A stretch of DNA of 64,000 nt, taken from NCBI GenBank assembly GCA_022818135.1, contig JAFMSR010000012.1, positions 5,825,768 to 5,889,767 on the forward strand, in the 5' to 3' direction. Origin of the DNA: Saxidomus purpurata. Its lineage: Eukaryota; Mollusca; Bivalvia; Venerida; Veneridae. Positions 33,363 to 47,000 of this stretch are shown piece by piece (position 1 is the first letter of the stretch; each line of letters starts with the position of its first letter). The notes below the pieces were generated by a model. It was given only the letters and a program-made list of their open reading frames with translations, was not told where the DNA came from and did not search any database. The position numbers and the translations under genes are program-made.

Positions 33363-34309
33363 CTCATCTGATTGAAGATAATTAATGTCACAGCTAGAAT
33401 CATTTCCCAAGTCATCGGTTAAAAATGAAGTCAGCAAGGTAGCTGGTGGAACATTCTTATATATTTGATATAGTTGTGCACATCTGTTTAATTGTATCAA
33501 GGACAAATCTAAGTACTCTGTCAGTTATCAAAATACATAATCACTTTTAGATAGGACCCACACCTCCGTCTCAATCACAGGCATAACTTAAAGCATAAAT
33601 AATTATGTATCTTGGCATCGGTAACGACCTGTTACTTAGCTGTGTGTTTCTTTCTTTGGTGTATAGTGTTTTTGCAGTATTCATGTGATGTTATTTAATT
33701 GTTGCTGACGGAATAACTGGTTTTATTATTTGGAATAATTAATAAGCAGCTTATTCAAATAGTATTACATGAGCACGTCTATTTATTGTTCTTAAAAACC
33801 ATAATTTTTCTAACCAAAATCTTTTAAAAGAAATAGTAACGTGTATAACAATTAAAATTGTTATAAGCCAACGTGAAGAACTTATCATGTGTGGATTCAC
33901 CAACTCATTATTGATTCTTGTTGGCGGATGACTCGGCTATCTGGCATTTTCATTTTCTAACAAGACTAGATAAAATGCAAAATACCAGTGTTATTGCCGA
34001 TAGAGATAATAAAAACAAAATTATGGAGTAACAACATAGACATATCACGTTTGAATAAAGCTGCCCTGTGCAAATTCATTCATGCCATGAAACAACTTGA
34101 TTCACATTTTTGATTTACTCAAAATCGAACTTCACGTGGGTTAGATATTTTGAGTCTGATTATCAAATATAAGAAATTTTATTATATAAAAATATTAAGT
34201 AGTTCTAATTTTAGATGTAAACTTTTATATACTGGTAAGTTAGCTTCAAATATGTAAACATAGTCAATTTAAGTGTTGTTTGTGAAAAAGAATGTTATAA
34301 CCATACGTG

Positions 34310-34825
34310 GGAAAGACATGAAAAAGAGAAGTGCATGTCACCTCTGTACCACCGTACAAATGTATGTGAGATAAACAAACGTCTTACCAAGTCCAAGAAA
34401 ATGCAAATCTTTTTTTTTAATTGCACTTCTCTTTTTTATCTCGTTCCCACGAGATACTATGTCGTGGGAACGACTTACTATGTCGTGGGAACGAGATAGC
34501 AAGTCGTTCATACGGCATAGCTAACTCGTTTCCACGAGTTAGTAAGACGTTCCCTTGACAAAGCTAGCATGCACTACTCTTTTTTTATTGTACTATTCTT
34601 TTTTTAATGCGCTACTCTTGTTTTCAATGCAATATTTTTTTTTAAATGCGACACTTTTTTTTAAAATTGCACTTCTCTTTTTTCATGTCGTTCCCACGAC
34701 TAGTAACTCGTTACCACGGCATACTAAGTCGTTCCCTTCGAGTAAGTATCTCGAGGGAACGACATTAAAAAGTGCAATTAAACAAAAAGAGTAGTACACG
34801 TCTCCTCTGTCCCACCGTACGTTGT
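34310..34825. repeat. TCGTTCCCACGA inverted-motif element
   Basis: TCGTTCCCACGA and its complement TCGTGGGAACGA alternate at 34440-34515 and again at 34684-34765. Between and around them are TTTTTTAATTGCACTTCTC and AATGCGACACTTTTTTT runs. CACCTCTGTACCACCGTAC (about 34340) and CTCCTCTGTCCCACCGTAC (about 34800) are a direct repeat flanking the block. Confidence 0.7.
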
Positions 34826-34914
34826 CGTTGACTTTACCCCATTTATGACACACATTTTATACAGGTCTATATAAAATTGTACATGTTATATAATAGAAGT
34901 ATTACTAGAATAGT

Positions 34915-35045
34915 CAGTAGATCTGCGGGTGTATCTCTCTGTTGGCTGCACAGTGCAGGATCACACTCGAGACCCCGCCTCTCTTGTGATCTCGATCTAT
35001 ATAGCTAACTCAAAAGATACGCAGATCAATCGACTGTTATAATAG
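34915..35045. mobile_element. Small hairpin MITE
   Basis: TAGTCAGTAGATCTGCGGG at the left pairs with CGCAGATCAATCGACTGTTA at the right. Inside, GATCACACTCGAGA pairs with TCTTGTGATCTCGA, giving an about 130-bp hairpin with no coding capacity. Confidence 0.6.
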
Positions 35046-35227
35046 TCAGTGTATATCCGTTTATATCAGACTGAGTGCTTTTTGACCAAATATCCGATCA
35101 GTCAACAGTGGCATGGGAACCTTAAAAGGTTTTTCGAAATAATAAGAAGCTATGACATTTGTATGGGTAATAAAACAACGAGTATATATAATTGAATATA
35201 ATTTCCATTCAAACCACAATAACAAAA

Positions 35228-35247
35228 TATATATATATATATAGTAT
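35228..35247. repeat. TA dinucleotide microsatellite
   Basis: About nine TA units in AT-rich intergenic DNA. Confidence 0.8.
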
Positions 35248-35249
35248 AA

Positions 35250-36814
35250 AATATAAATTTATTACATAAGGCATCGTGAGTTTATAAACAGTTAATGCAT
35301 TGCTTGATATTAAAGAAGAACGCTCTCAGTGACTCTCATGTATAATATCTCTTAGCTTTGCAGCTTTTATCAGCAGATTTTTTGTCTGTACCTTAATTAA
35401 ACACAGACATGTGAACTGTAAGTTTTTGTGTAGTCCATTCTTCGTGTTTGATACTTCACACACATTGTAATCAATACCAGCTCATATAACGTGTTATAAA
35501 AAGGAAGTTTAATATTTAAAATATTAACAACTAATACGGCAGCATATAAGGAATCATATAAATCATATCTACGTAATACCTATAAGAGACTAAATAGAGA
35601 ACAAGAAAATATCACAGCGGGCCTAGAAACAAAGCTTTCATGTAAATATTTTGAATTGGGGGGATGCAAATTAACTTTACAGACTTTATAATAGAGACAG
35701 AATAAATGTATATTCTAGGTTCGTGTAAAGCAAATACTTGACTATCTGGTTTGTGCATATACAATTTAGTAACTGTTCCTCATTTTCTGTGTATCATTTA
35801 TGACTTAAATAGAAACAATAACATATTCATGAAAAAGCTTTCAATAATCTTTACGCTCTTTCTGTGCTTTTTTTCAGGGTTTTATTAGATTGTATATACG
35901 ATCCCTGTTTTCATTCAGCGTTAATTAAAACAAAGTTAACGCAGCAATATTGTAATTTGTTCTACGTTATGTTCCAATAAAGTGATTCTTAGAGTGTTCA
36001 ATACAATTCCTACCTCTATCCTCACAAATTCGTTAGCAGTCAAAATGTTTGTAAACAAACCAACGCACATTTTCCCGAATACTGACAAGTCTCGTTATTT
36101 AAAAGTGCATCCCGACCTACGAGTTAACTTTGGCTACCTGTCAGTTTATAGCTGTAAACCAGTCTGATAACATGAAATGTAAACCAGTTTGATAAAAATG
36201 GAAACCAAGTGCATCCCGACCATTTAGTTAACTTTGGCTGCCTGTCAGTTTACTGCTCTTAACCAGTCTAATATCATGAAATGTCTAATTAGAATAGACT
36301 GTCGGTGACTGTACAGTGATAAATCCATTCAAAAACAAACTTAAGTGTGATTGTAAATTTTAAATTAAATAAATCGAGTCATAGTAACGTAATGGATCCA
36401 CATTACCCGATACCGGAAAAATACCGGCATGTTTGACCGATATCGGTTTTTATACTGGCCGAACAATAAAAACTTTTCACTACTTATTAAACGTTTACAT
36501 AAGCATATAAAATAAATTGACGTTTACATGGATAACAGATAGAAATATAAACTTTTAGACAATTCTAAAGCTACACAATGAGCAGTAGTTTTAACCCATT
36601 CTTCATCGTACCTTCCTATGCTATTTTCATTCATTTCATAAAATTTTGCTCAAAGTACTATTCACGACTTCACTTACATGTTACATTGTCCAACCACGTT
36701 TTAAATATAGCGGACCGCTTGTGCGGCCCGCAATTAACCCAGGGTTTCTATGTTAGTCTCTAAATGACTTCATTATACGTGTTTACATGTCTCTCTTATT
36801 GGTGTTGACAGCAT
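35250..36814. other. Intergenic between TG-B and TG-A, nothing recognised
   Basis: AT-rich, with a short local duplication at 36110-36260 (GTGCATCCCGACC ... TTAACTTTGGCT ... CTGTCAGTTTA, twice) and no gene. Confidence 0.5.
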
Positions 36815-37388
36815 TGTAACACCGGATATAGCTCCTTTCGAATACAGCTCCCCGGAGAGCTTTATTCCGTGCGCATTAACGAATACAGCTCCCTTAATCA
36901 AATGGGAGCTGTATTCGGGGTTCTTGTACTTTCTTTTCGAATAGAGCTCCCCAGTGATCCGATGCAACATAGACGTGTATTTAAGGCGTATCATTGCGGC
37001 ACGGAATTTATTATAGAATGATTAGGATCCATCCCGCTATTCAGGTTGCAGTACTTAGCCCTGGGATGTTGAACGAAACTTAGAAGTTCCGTGACTTTTT
37101 TGTTGGTATTGAAGAATTAATTTCTTTCAATAAACCTACATTTTTTCATACATGACTGTTGCACATAAGGCGGCAGATTAAGTGGTTTTGTGCTTTGTAA
37201 ATTGTTGACGGAATGAAGCACATTCACACCAGGGTGTCAGGCCGGACAAATGTTCGGAGAGATGGACCCATGCATATGCTTTGGTTCGAATACAGCTCCG
37301 CTACACCAAGAGAGCTGTATTCGTTAATGTGCACCGAATACAGCTACCCGGGGAGCTGTATTCGAAAGGAGCTGTATCCGGTGTTACA
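36815..37388. mobile_element. MITE with compound GAATACAGCTCC ends, copy 2
   Basis: Terminal inverted repeats TGTAACACCGGAT and ATCCGGTGTTACA, with the same GAATACAGCTCC array as copy 1. About 250 bp shorter inside. Lies about 490 bp downstream of TG-B, between TG-B and TG-A. Confidence 0.85.
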
Positions 37389-37875
37389 CAGCATGTTGAA
37401 AATTATATGTTTCATATCTGGTAGCAAAAACTATCATTTTAATGTTTTACATGCTAGTAAAATGTTTTGTCGTGTCGGTATTATTAACCGTCATTGTAGC
37501 AATTTCTAAACTTAATGCAAAACTGTTGAAATACACAGTATAATTACCTTTTCATTGTTTTTGTAACACTCTGTGTCAAAATGGTTATCATTGAAAAAGA
37601 TGTCGGAAAACAAATACTAGTAATATTTGCAATCTTGTTTCTTCGAAGAAGATTTGATTAATTTTATAGAAACGGAATTTGAATTGTGGTTTGCTAAAAC
37701 AGAGGGGGTATTGCACATTTGCAATCAGGTCTATAGAGCTTGGCTCTGTTAAGATAAAGTGATATAGAAGTATAATATGTCAGAAGACAGCAGACTTTTT
37801 TTACTTTTAGACATTTTCATTGGACGAAAATGTAGGCAAACACTAAATGAAATCTGCACTTTGCACCATATCCTT

Positions 37876-38017
37876 TTACTCATTGATGACTACATCACGT
37901 GACACATTGACTGAGAGGATTTGTGTACTGTTGAAATACACACTAATCTGCTTGTCCCCAGGCTTGTCTGGTAGAATTTCGAATTCTCTTTTATACGTCT
38001 GCTTCGACCCGACATTT
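37876..38017 (-). CDS. TG-B exon 15: terminal coding exon
   Basis: Encodes [40 protein letters not shown] and DVVINE followed by TAA. 142 bp as in TG-A. No AATAAA is visible close to the stop. Confidence 0.92.
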
Positions 38018-41000
38018 CTACAAAATTCAATACGTAGTGTATATATTAAGATGATATATGTTGAAAACTATGTAAATAATAGAAAGGTCCATTCTAATAG
38101 AGTGTGATCGAGATGCCGGAGCCTGCATTTTGGATCATGGCCTAAGTACGACCTAAAAAAAAGGATTCCTATAACAAAGTTGGAAGATGTTGGAGTCATT
38201 CGTTTGATATTATGGGTGTAATACCAGGACAAATTTATCACAACGTACTAGTAAATTGAGTTTTCAAAGTTATATCGAATACGAATTACTTTCAAAGTTT
38301 ATTGAGTGAACGTTCCTTTTGAGTTAAGTGAGCAGAGTTTCACTTTGGTATTACCATATAGCATCTGATGGAGTTTTAGTTTTCAAACAATGTTACGGCC
38401 TAGAAAGAACAACAATGAGCTTTGATGTAAAATTGTCTTACTGCTCTTTGTACTTGGTAGGTTTACTAATGCCTTCGACACGTAGTTCGCAGTCGGTCAA
38501 AGTCACGCTCAATGGATTAACAAATGAGACTTCAACATTCATTTTCTCTCCAACTTTCCCCGTATCTGATACCTGTACGTAGATAAATATAATGCCAGAA
38601 TATTTATATGACTGAAATCAGCATACACCAACTTGCGTTGGAAATAACAACGCAATATACTAAACTCAAACGTTAGTCTACAATTATTATATCGGATACT
38701 ATATAGAAATCATATCGTAAACCTCTTAGAAATAAGTGACAACTATATATTGACCTCCCATATTATTATATGTAGCATGTATATAATATATGTATAGGAC
38801 TACACGCTATTCTACGGTTGTACGCATCATACTTTTGTGGATTTGGCACGTGACAGCTCTAGGTCAATGGAAATACAAAAATGTAGTCTCTTTATGACAA
38901 ATATACCATTTAAGCAGCCTTTTTTGTCAGACAGTGTATACTTAGAGATTTTATTGATGCAATTTGCATTGGACGAGCCAGTGTAAATGGAAAACTTTTA
39001 CATGCATTTTGAGTGAAACAAGAAGTTAAAACATGTTTCAAACAACAACACATTTACTGGTAAGTTATGCAATCCCAGTGTTTTTCTGAGTTAGACTCTT
39101 GTCATCGTTTAATTCCAATTTGTGACGAGCCCCTGTGTGTAGGATGTCAGGGCAATTATGTTTATCATTTACTGAAGACCTTTGTTCAAATCTACCCAAA
39201 TAGATATGTTGACATTTCTCTACTGTTTCTTGCATTATTTCGTTCTATTGTACCGACAATATTTCGGGCAGAAACTTTAAAGATTCAACGATGTACAATA
39301 ATGTAGTGCGACTATTGGATCAAGCGGTCACAACAGCTCATCCAAAGCACTTTGTCTCTAATGGGCTAAAAAAGTAACGACCTGCGTTCAAAAAATAACC
39401 CCTAAAATTGTACGATATAATTTATGTGCATATCAACTGTGGACGTTTTCGCTGTGTCAGTGTAACAGTAGCATAATAAACGCTTCATTACTTACAACTA
39501 TATCGAGATGGGGCTTACGAATTCTAAATTCTTCTATGTCGCCAAACGTTTGGTTTGTTTCGTCTACATGACACAGAGTAGATATCATACATATGCAGTG
39601 GTCCGTCAACTTGTCAAGGTACTCCTTCTCGTCAACCTTCATATCAATGACACTTTCTAAAATATACAGACAAAATATGAGAAAAGGTACGTCACAGAAC
39701 ACTTGTGCCAATAGTCTTATTAGATGACATCCATAAAGGGAGGTAAACAAGCAAGTTTTCTGTGGGAGATAATTACAGAAAATTATTTCGTTGACCTCTA
39801 TTTTTGTATCAAGTGATGCTTGACTACCATAAACAACGATCAAGAAATGTGAATATTATTTTATAGCTACATGTATGTATCTTTATTCTGAGTTTGAAGA
39901 TGACAATCCCTTTAAGATAGTGGTTTCAAGAAAATAAAGCATATCTTTGGAACTTGTTCTCTTCTTTAATGAAATAGTAAATGCTACGGATGTGAACGAT
40001 TAATTCAAACTACCATTGTCTGATATCATAATTAAAATATCAGTTATATACCTTTTTCTGTTATGATAATTTTTACCCAGGTAATAATCTCAGATGCAAC
40101 GTTTAATTTAACGAGTCAAAGTGTGTAAACAGTTGTGAAGGGTAAGCGTGTTGGACTCCCACTAAGGTCGCGGGTTCGAATCCTTTCAGTGAAATGAGAC
40201 TGCGACACCAACATGAGTACTGGTCAGAACTCAAGAAAGCAGTCACCGGGAGTGATTAATATAAGTTGCAAGAAGCTAACCCTACAATCGGTAACAGATG
40301 TATTAATTTAGACAATGCTAGTAGTAAAATAGTTACGTCTGTGGAGGATATTTTGTAGAAGATTTAAAGACAACTAAATAAAAAGGACATACTTTTTTTA
40401 GGTTCCACAACAATAGTTTTAAAATCATCTTTTTTTATTGGCTTGTGTACGACGCCTGTATAATAATAACTGGAGAACGAAAGCACCCCCCGTATAGTCC
40501 TCGTCTTCTCGCTATTATTTTGCACTTCCAGACCAAATTCCACGCGATCACCCATGAAAGTGCTCGACTTGTTGGCGACGATTGTGAATGCAACATCCTA
40601 AACGATTAGAAATATGTGTCATTAGAGAAAGTTTAGTGCGAACATTTCAAGAAAGGTTTAGTTTGAAATATTGCTCCTTATTTTGCAAAACTAAATGAAC
40701 ATGGAACAGTTTAGCCCAACAATTGATGCACACTCGTTAAAGTAAAAATTGAAATCTAACAACCATGCAATCTGTCCATGGATACAACTGAATACGATAT
40801 TAATGAAAAAACACAATAGTTTAATAGTGAGCATAATCGTTTAAACTCTTTCCTTACAAAACTTTCTTAAATTGACTGATTTTATTTTTCCACCATAAAG
40901 ATGAGTATTTTTTAACAAGTATATAAAATACAAAATTCAGCACAAATTAATAAAAACGAAAAATACAAAACAAAGCGCAGTTTGTCAGACTGTGCGGCTG

Positions 41001-44000
41001 GGGCTAGTCAGGTTATCTACCTGTCGCAAAATGTAAAATCAGTTGCCGCTAGCAGGTTCAGAGTTGAAGTTACACTAAGCGCAGCTTACGCACATAGTGT
41101 TTTTGAGGACAGTTTTATAAAATCAAGTTTTGGCACAGATCATTTAAATGATTCAAATTAATGATTATGGCGCATTAGATTTGAAGTTTGTGCTTTAGTA
41201 TAAAAAAATGTACGATAAAATGAAAAATAATCGTGTAGTCAACATTTGGTAAAGATGTTTAGCAGTGGAGGAAAACAACTCCTGCATGCAGCGTCTTTGC
41301 TAAATTGACTCTCCCAGTCAAATAAGAAAATCAGATGATTTGGAAAGAAATTATTCATACTTGTGTACCGATGACAAGACTTTGGAACATGGGATAAAAG
41401 CAATGAATTCCTCTACGCATTTGAACATATAACATATTCAGCTGATTGTTACAATTGTAAAAATGCGCATAAGTCACTTTAATAAATTGCTTGTATGTTA
41501 CCCAAATACCTTTGCTCCCGGCTTTATAAACGTTTCACTGGCCTTCGTATCAAAGCGCGTTCCTGGGCAAATGGCGGGTGAATTTGATCAAGTTCCTCGT
41601 CCGTATCGGGAATTAAGGACAACTGCATTTTTTTTAAGACATTTACTTTTCCTGTAAATATATATGTAATCCGATTCGTATCACAGAAGTCTGTTTATAT
41701 GAAAAACAACGGAAATTTGACAGTCAAATAAAATTATAAGCTGTAGTTATCGTTACAATGGCTGTGACAGGATCCAGAGTTTTTGAGACGCCAAGTGATA
41801 TGCACAAGTGATTATGGCTTCCGTAAGCATGCATGAAAATAACAAGCGCATATGAATATTCTTCCAAACTTACACAGTCTTTTGCGTGATATATTTGAAA
41901 ATATGTCATTATTGAAATATGTAAGCGTTATATTTATCTTCCTGCATTCATTTGAAGTTTTTTATTTTTTGTAACAGTTATTATCATGTGTTGCACTTCC
42001 AAACAGAATTGCAGCCGGTTGACTTGGACTAATTTCGCATCCGTAAGAAGCAATTGATATTAAGGTGGCCGGTCAGACAAAATGCATTGACAATTTGTCT
42101 TCCTTGAACCCAACGTCATAAATATTGGATGCGTGTGCAGATGTTCAATGATACATAAAGAAACTTTAAGCCCTACTGACACTCTAATTCATTCTTCAAA
42201 TTACTAAAAGTACTGTGGCTGGTTATTATCTACAGTGTCGATTTAAATGTAAAATTATTTAATCTAAGTGTTCTGAAGTATTTAGAAATTACACTGTTTT
42301 GCTTTTTTACCTTCCTTGAACTTGTATTGGTTGGTCACAGTCTTCCCTCTGTTTATAAAAGGAATTTCTTGGTTGCTGTTCTATTTTACACGCTGCAAAA
42401 TTAAAAATTACCGCAAGTATTGAAGTTTGGAGCAGGAGATTTAAACATCGCCCTTGGAATGATAAACACCTGACAGTTGCTTATGGCGATATTCAAAGGT
42501 AGAACTTTGAACTAGAAGTTTGAAATAGTGAAGAAACGAGCGAAAAGACTTTTTAGCTCGACTATTCCAGGAAAAAAGAGGATCAATATTTCGCCCCAAC
42601 GTCGGCGTTTCGTACTCGTAGCGTTGGTTAAGAGTTTGGTGTATTAGGTCAAATATCTTGAATATTACCTCAAAGGTATTAACTTGAAACTCAAAACATA
42701 TCTTTACCATCAACATATACACTTGAGGAAAAAATCCGCCATAACTCTGTCTGACTTTTGACAGATTTATGCCCCTTTATGTTAACTTAGATACTTTTGG
42801 TCAAAGTTTTTATAAAGTCAAATCTCTTGAATGCTTATCAAAGGTATTGACTTTAAACTCAAAAAACATATCTTTACCATCAGTATCTAAATTTGAGGAA
42901 ACAATCCCCATAACCCTGTTTTGGAATTTTTGACAGATTTATGCCCATTCCTTTAACTAAAACCCGATTTTTCGTAAAAGTATTTTTATAAAGTCAAATA
43001 TCTTGACGGCATATTATCAAAGGTATGGTTATGACTTGACAATGGCTCTGCCAAAGGATATATCTTTACCATCAAGCTATGCTACACTTGAGGAAACAAT
43101 CCCCTTAAATCATGTATGGAAATAGACAAGATTTATGCATATTTTTACACCTTAGAACTATTGGCAAAAAATTTGTTATAAAGTCAAATATCTTGAAAAT
43201 TATCAAAGGTATTGATTGAAACGTGCAAGATATTTCTGTTACCATCAATATTGGTGAACAACGTGTCCAATAGTTTAACTCTGTATTGGACTTTTGAAAA
43301 ATTTCATGCCCTTTTTGACTGGTAACGATTGGTTAAAGCTTTTATAAAGTCTGATATTTGAATTGTGTCAAAGGTATTGACTTGAAACTCAAAATGCATC
43401 TTACCATATTTCTCCTCCTTAGGAAATAATCCCCATAACCGTCATGAATATTTGATGCATGTGATGTCCCTTTTCAACTTTTTAGTTAAAGAAACTTTAT
43501 AAAGCCTAATACTCTTTAATACTTTCGTACAAATTTACTAAAAGTACTTAAAATGTAATATTTTACTATCTAAATATTTACCACTGTTTTTGATTTTTGA
43601 CATATTTATGCCCCTTTTTAATCTAAGTGTTCTGAACAATTTTACAGACTGAAATACTCAAATGGCTTATTTTAATTTTATACATAACAACTTTGAAATG
43701 TTACAAGTTGTTCATGACAAATATACAAGGTCATGCCTTTCTTGAAATTATCTAAACCGGTTTCTTGGTACAGATTTACTTACCTAACCAGGGAAGGGTT
43801 TAAGTAATGTACATTTATAGAGGTCTTTCAACAAGTTATATTTTAACCTTAATTCTTGGATAGATAATTACACAAAACAGCAGCTACTAGTTCTATATAC
43901 AAAAAAAACATATAACTGACAAGCTTTCAAATAGTCGAGCATGCTGTCAGAAACAGATTTTGTTAAACATGAACCTAAATGTTTTCTTTGATGGAGTCTC

Positions 44001-47000
44001 CCCTTTGAAAAGGTGTAGGAAAGGTTTGTTGTAGAGATAAACGGTCACTTTCATCAGGAATATTTTAAATACGAAGAATGCAGACTGTAAAGCAAAGCGT
44101 ACTACACACAAACATACTTTCCAGTTAACGTTAAGGATTCTTACGTTCCTTGCAGCAACAAAATGTACCAAAGTCAGTCATATTGAAATACAGAAGAAAA
44201 CATTTATTTGCAATTCAACCCAATCATATTGAAACAATGTATGAAAGTATAAATACGCCAACTGCAAAAAAGAATCTCATAAGAAAACATTTATCCTAAG
44301 ACAAATATCAATTTCTTAGTCTATGAACATGCAGGAACAAACATTCTGTTTTATAATAATCATTGATACATATGTATTTTCCTTCAAACATCGCCGACAA
44401 ATCCGTTATCACGGATCAAATACAGTATCAAACCGCAGTAGAGGTGTTTCTTTGTTTTATGTGCTTATGGTCCGCCATCCTTGTTCAAAGTATATATGGT
44501 ACGACCTGGTGTTGTAAGGTGTTATAATTTGATTTGAAGTAAATTTTATAAAGGTCCGTCCATGAGGGCATTTATATTAGCTTGTTTTCTTGGATGAGAC
44601 CTCTGTTCTAAGCTGTTCCCGTAATGTACATTTATATACATTAAGGGAGTACACTCTGGCATAATTATTCAAACATTTTCCTGTAGTGTTAATTACCTCC
44701 CATATTGCTGTTTTATTAAATATTATCACTCAGTAGGTCAGATACTCCTATTGTTTTCCCTATTGACTTACATTATAAATATAGTCAAAAGGTGACCCTG
44801 TATCATACCGACCTATAGAGTGTTGACCAATGAAATTGCTTTTTTTCGAACAGATTAGTCTCTCATACACCAGAAAATGTTGTTTTATATGGGCTTAACC
44901 AACCCAGTTTTTTACAATTTGGCAAGGGAGACAACCACCCCACTCAGTCAGGTGAGATTTAGGGGTCTAAACCGCATGTGTACACCTTCTATTTAAATGG
45001 CAATTTCAGTGTTATTTATTATGATAAACAGTCCTAAAATATTCATTTGCGTGCAGAAGACATTGCATTTTATTTTTAAATAAGTATTTTTCATTTGTAA
45101 ACACAACCTTTTCTACCAATCAGGTAATGTCTCATTTAATCTTACGGGTTTCCCTGTACCTTTTTTTCAGCCAATCCCTGAGCCGGACTGCAATAGGATC
45201 ATCTGACCATTAATTCACTTGCCGACATGACATAAATCTTAGCTAATAGAAAAGTCTTGCATGTCCGATTGGTACGTTAGATTAATATATAATACTGTAC
45301 ATTTGAAACGTGTTAATGATAGGACTGTATTATATCTAGTCTAAAACAATGTTGACATATACTGTACGTTGCTTTCTTATTTTGTGCTTCATCACGAAAA
45401 CACGTTATCCGGCAACGTTTTGGTTTATTTTGCTATATCATTACAAAAAATCATCGCTTAAAAAGCAACGCTTGGAATGATTTTCAAACAAATAACGGTC
45501 AGTTTTCACCTCTTTGTATGTCATTAAAAATTCGAGCAAAATCCTGTATTCTGGACTTTATTTTACATGTTTTATATGTTTACATATTTTACAATGTTTC
45601 TCGATATGATTTACGAATAAAGAGCATATTGGATACTGAAACTTTAGTCTCATTTCATTATTTCAATTAATTGCGAGATAATCCTATCAAACTACATCTA
45701 TACGTCTACTGCATGGTAAATCTACCATTTCTATTTTTATTCAAACATTTAATATATTTGGAACTGTTTTCTTACGATTTTGGTTTTATATTTGTGACCT
45801 CCTTGGAACCCCCGTCGCGCACCTCCCAAAATATCTGATCAGCGTTCACTTCCCCAAAGCAGAATCGTCCGTCAAATGGTAAATGTACCTCTCCGCGTTT
45901 GATAGCCAAAAGAGACACAGGTCCCATCTGAAAGAGTCCTGAAGCAGAAAAAATATACGTAAGGAACCATATCAATGACACCCGTATCTAATACTTAACT
46001 GATTTAATGACAAGCGATTAATCGAGAACTATAATCGAAAACTTGTGTTAAGAACCTCATTCGAATAAAAGCTACCCTGCAAATTGAGAACGGACACGAG
46101 AAAACAGCTCAGTCTGCCTTACTACTATTAGAAAATATACATAACCAGTTTAAAGTCATCCGACCAGTTGCCTGGCTGTGCTGTCAAAATCACAAGGAAT
46201 ATGAGTTTTCAAACTCGTAGCTTAAGAAAATAAATAACCAGTTTAGAGTCATCCGACCAGTTGCGTGGCTGTGTTGTCAAAATCACAAGAATATGATTTT
46301 TCAAACTCGTACCTTCGCTTGTTTCTTGTGGTGTAGCGTCAATTGCCTGCCATCCACCGTACCCCTGTGGTAGGTCGGGCCGGGCCATCCAAGCGTCATT
46401 CCATACGTGGAAGTTCCTTGAATATACCGCAACATGTTAGCTAATACAAAGTCACAAGACTTTAAACATTAAACAATGGTCACTTTTATTTCACTGAAAA
46501 ATTTAAATACAAGAATTAAGAGGGTCACTACAATGAACATAAATCTGTAGCATTAAAGTCAATCTCTTTCAATCTAAACAAAGAATAATTCAGTCCTGTA
46601 TCTGAAATAAAAAGTAATCAATCTAATAAAAGAGAGTATAAAGAGACCTTCCACCTTTCGGAGGTCTTAAAGGTCAAGAAGGCGTTTAATCAAATTTTCT
46701 AGGATTGCTCTCAAGTGAAACAAGAAATACCGATATCTTTACAAAAAAAAAGAACGCCGGATAATCCAATCCGCACCTGCAGCAAGTGATCGATTCTTTT
46801 TCTTGAATACCGTATACTTTAAAGACAATTTAACAGGAATGTGAGACATGTGGCCACAGGGGTCCAGACAGACCTGTGAATTCACAGTAGGGGTCTAAGC
46901 GAATGACAAACTACCTTCTGTTTTCCATAATCAGAAACTGCATAGCTACTATTACAGTAGGTAAAAGTTGATAAATGATGGTGCACATGGTTAAAGGAGT

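Noticed and set aside
37213..37509. 98-codon frame starting MKHIHTRVSGRTNV
   Set aside because: It overlaps the right terminal repeat of the second GAATACAGCTCC MITE.
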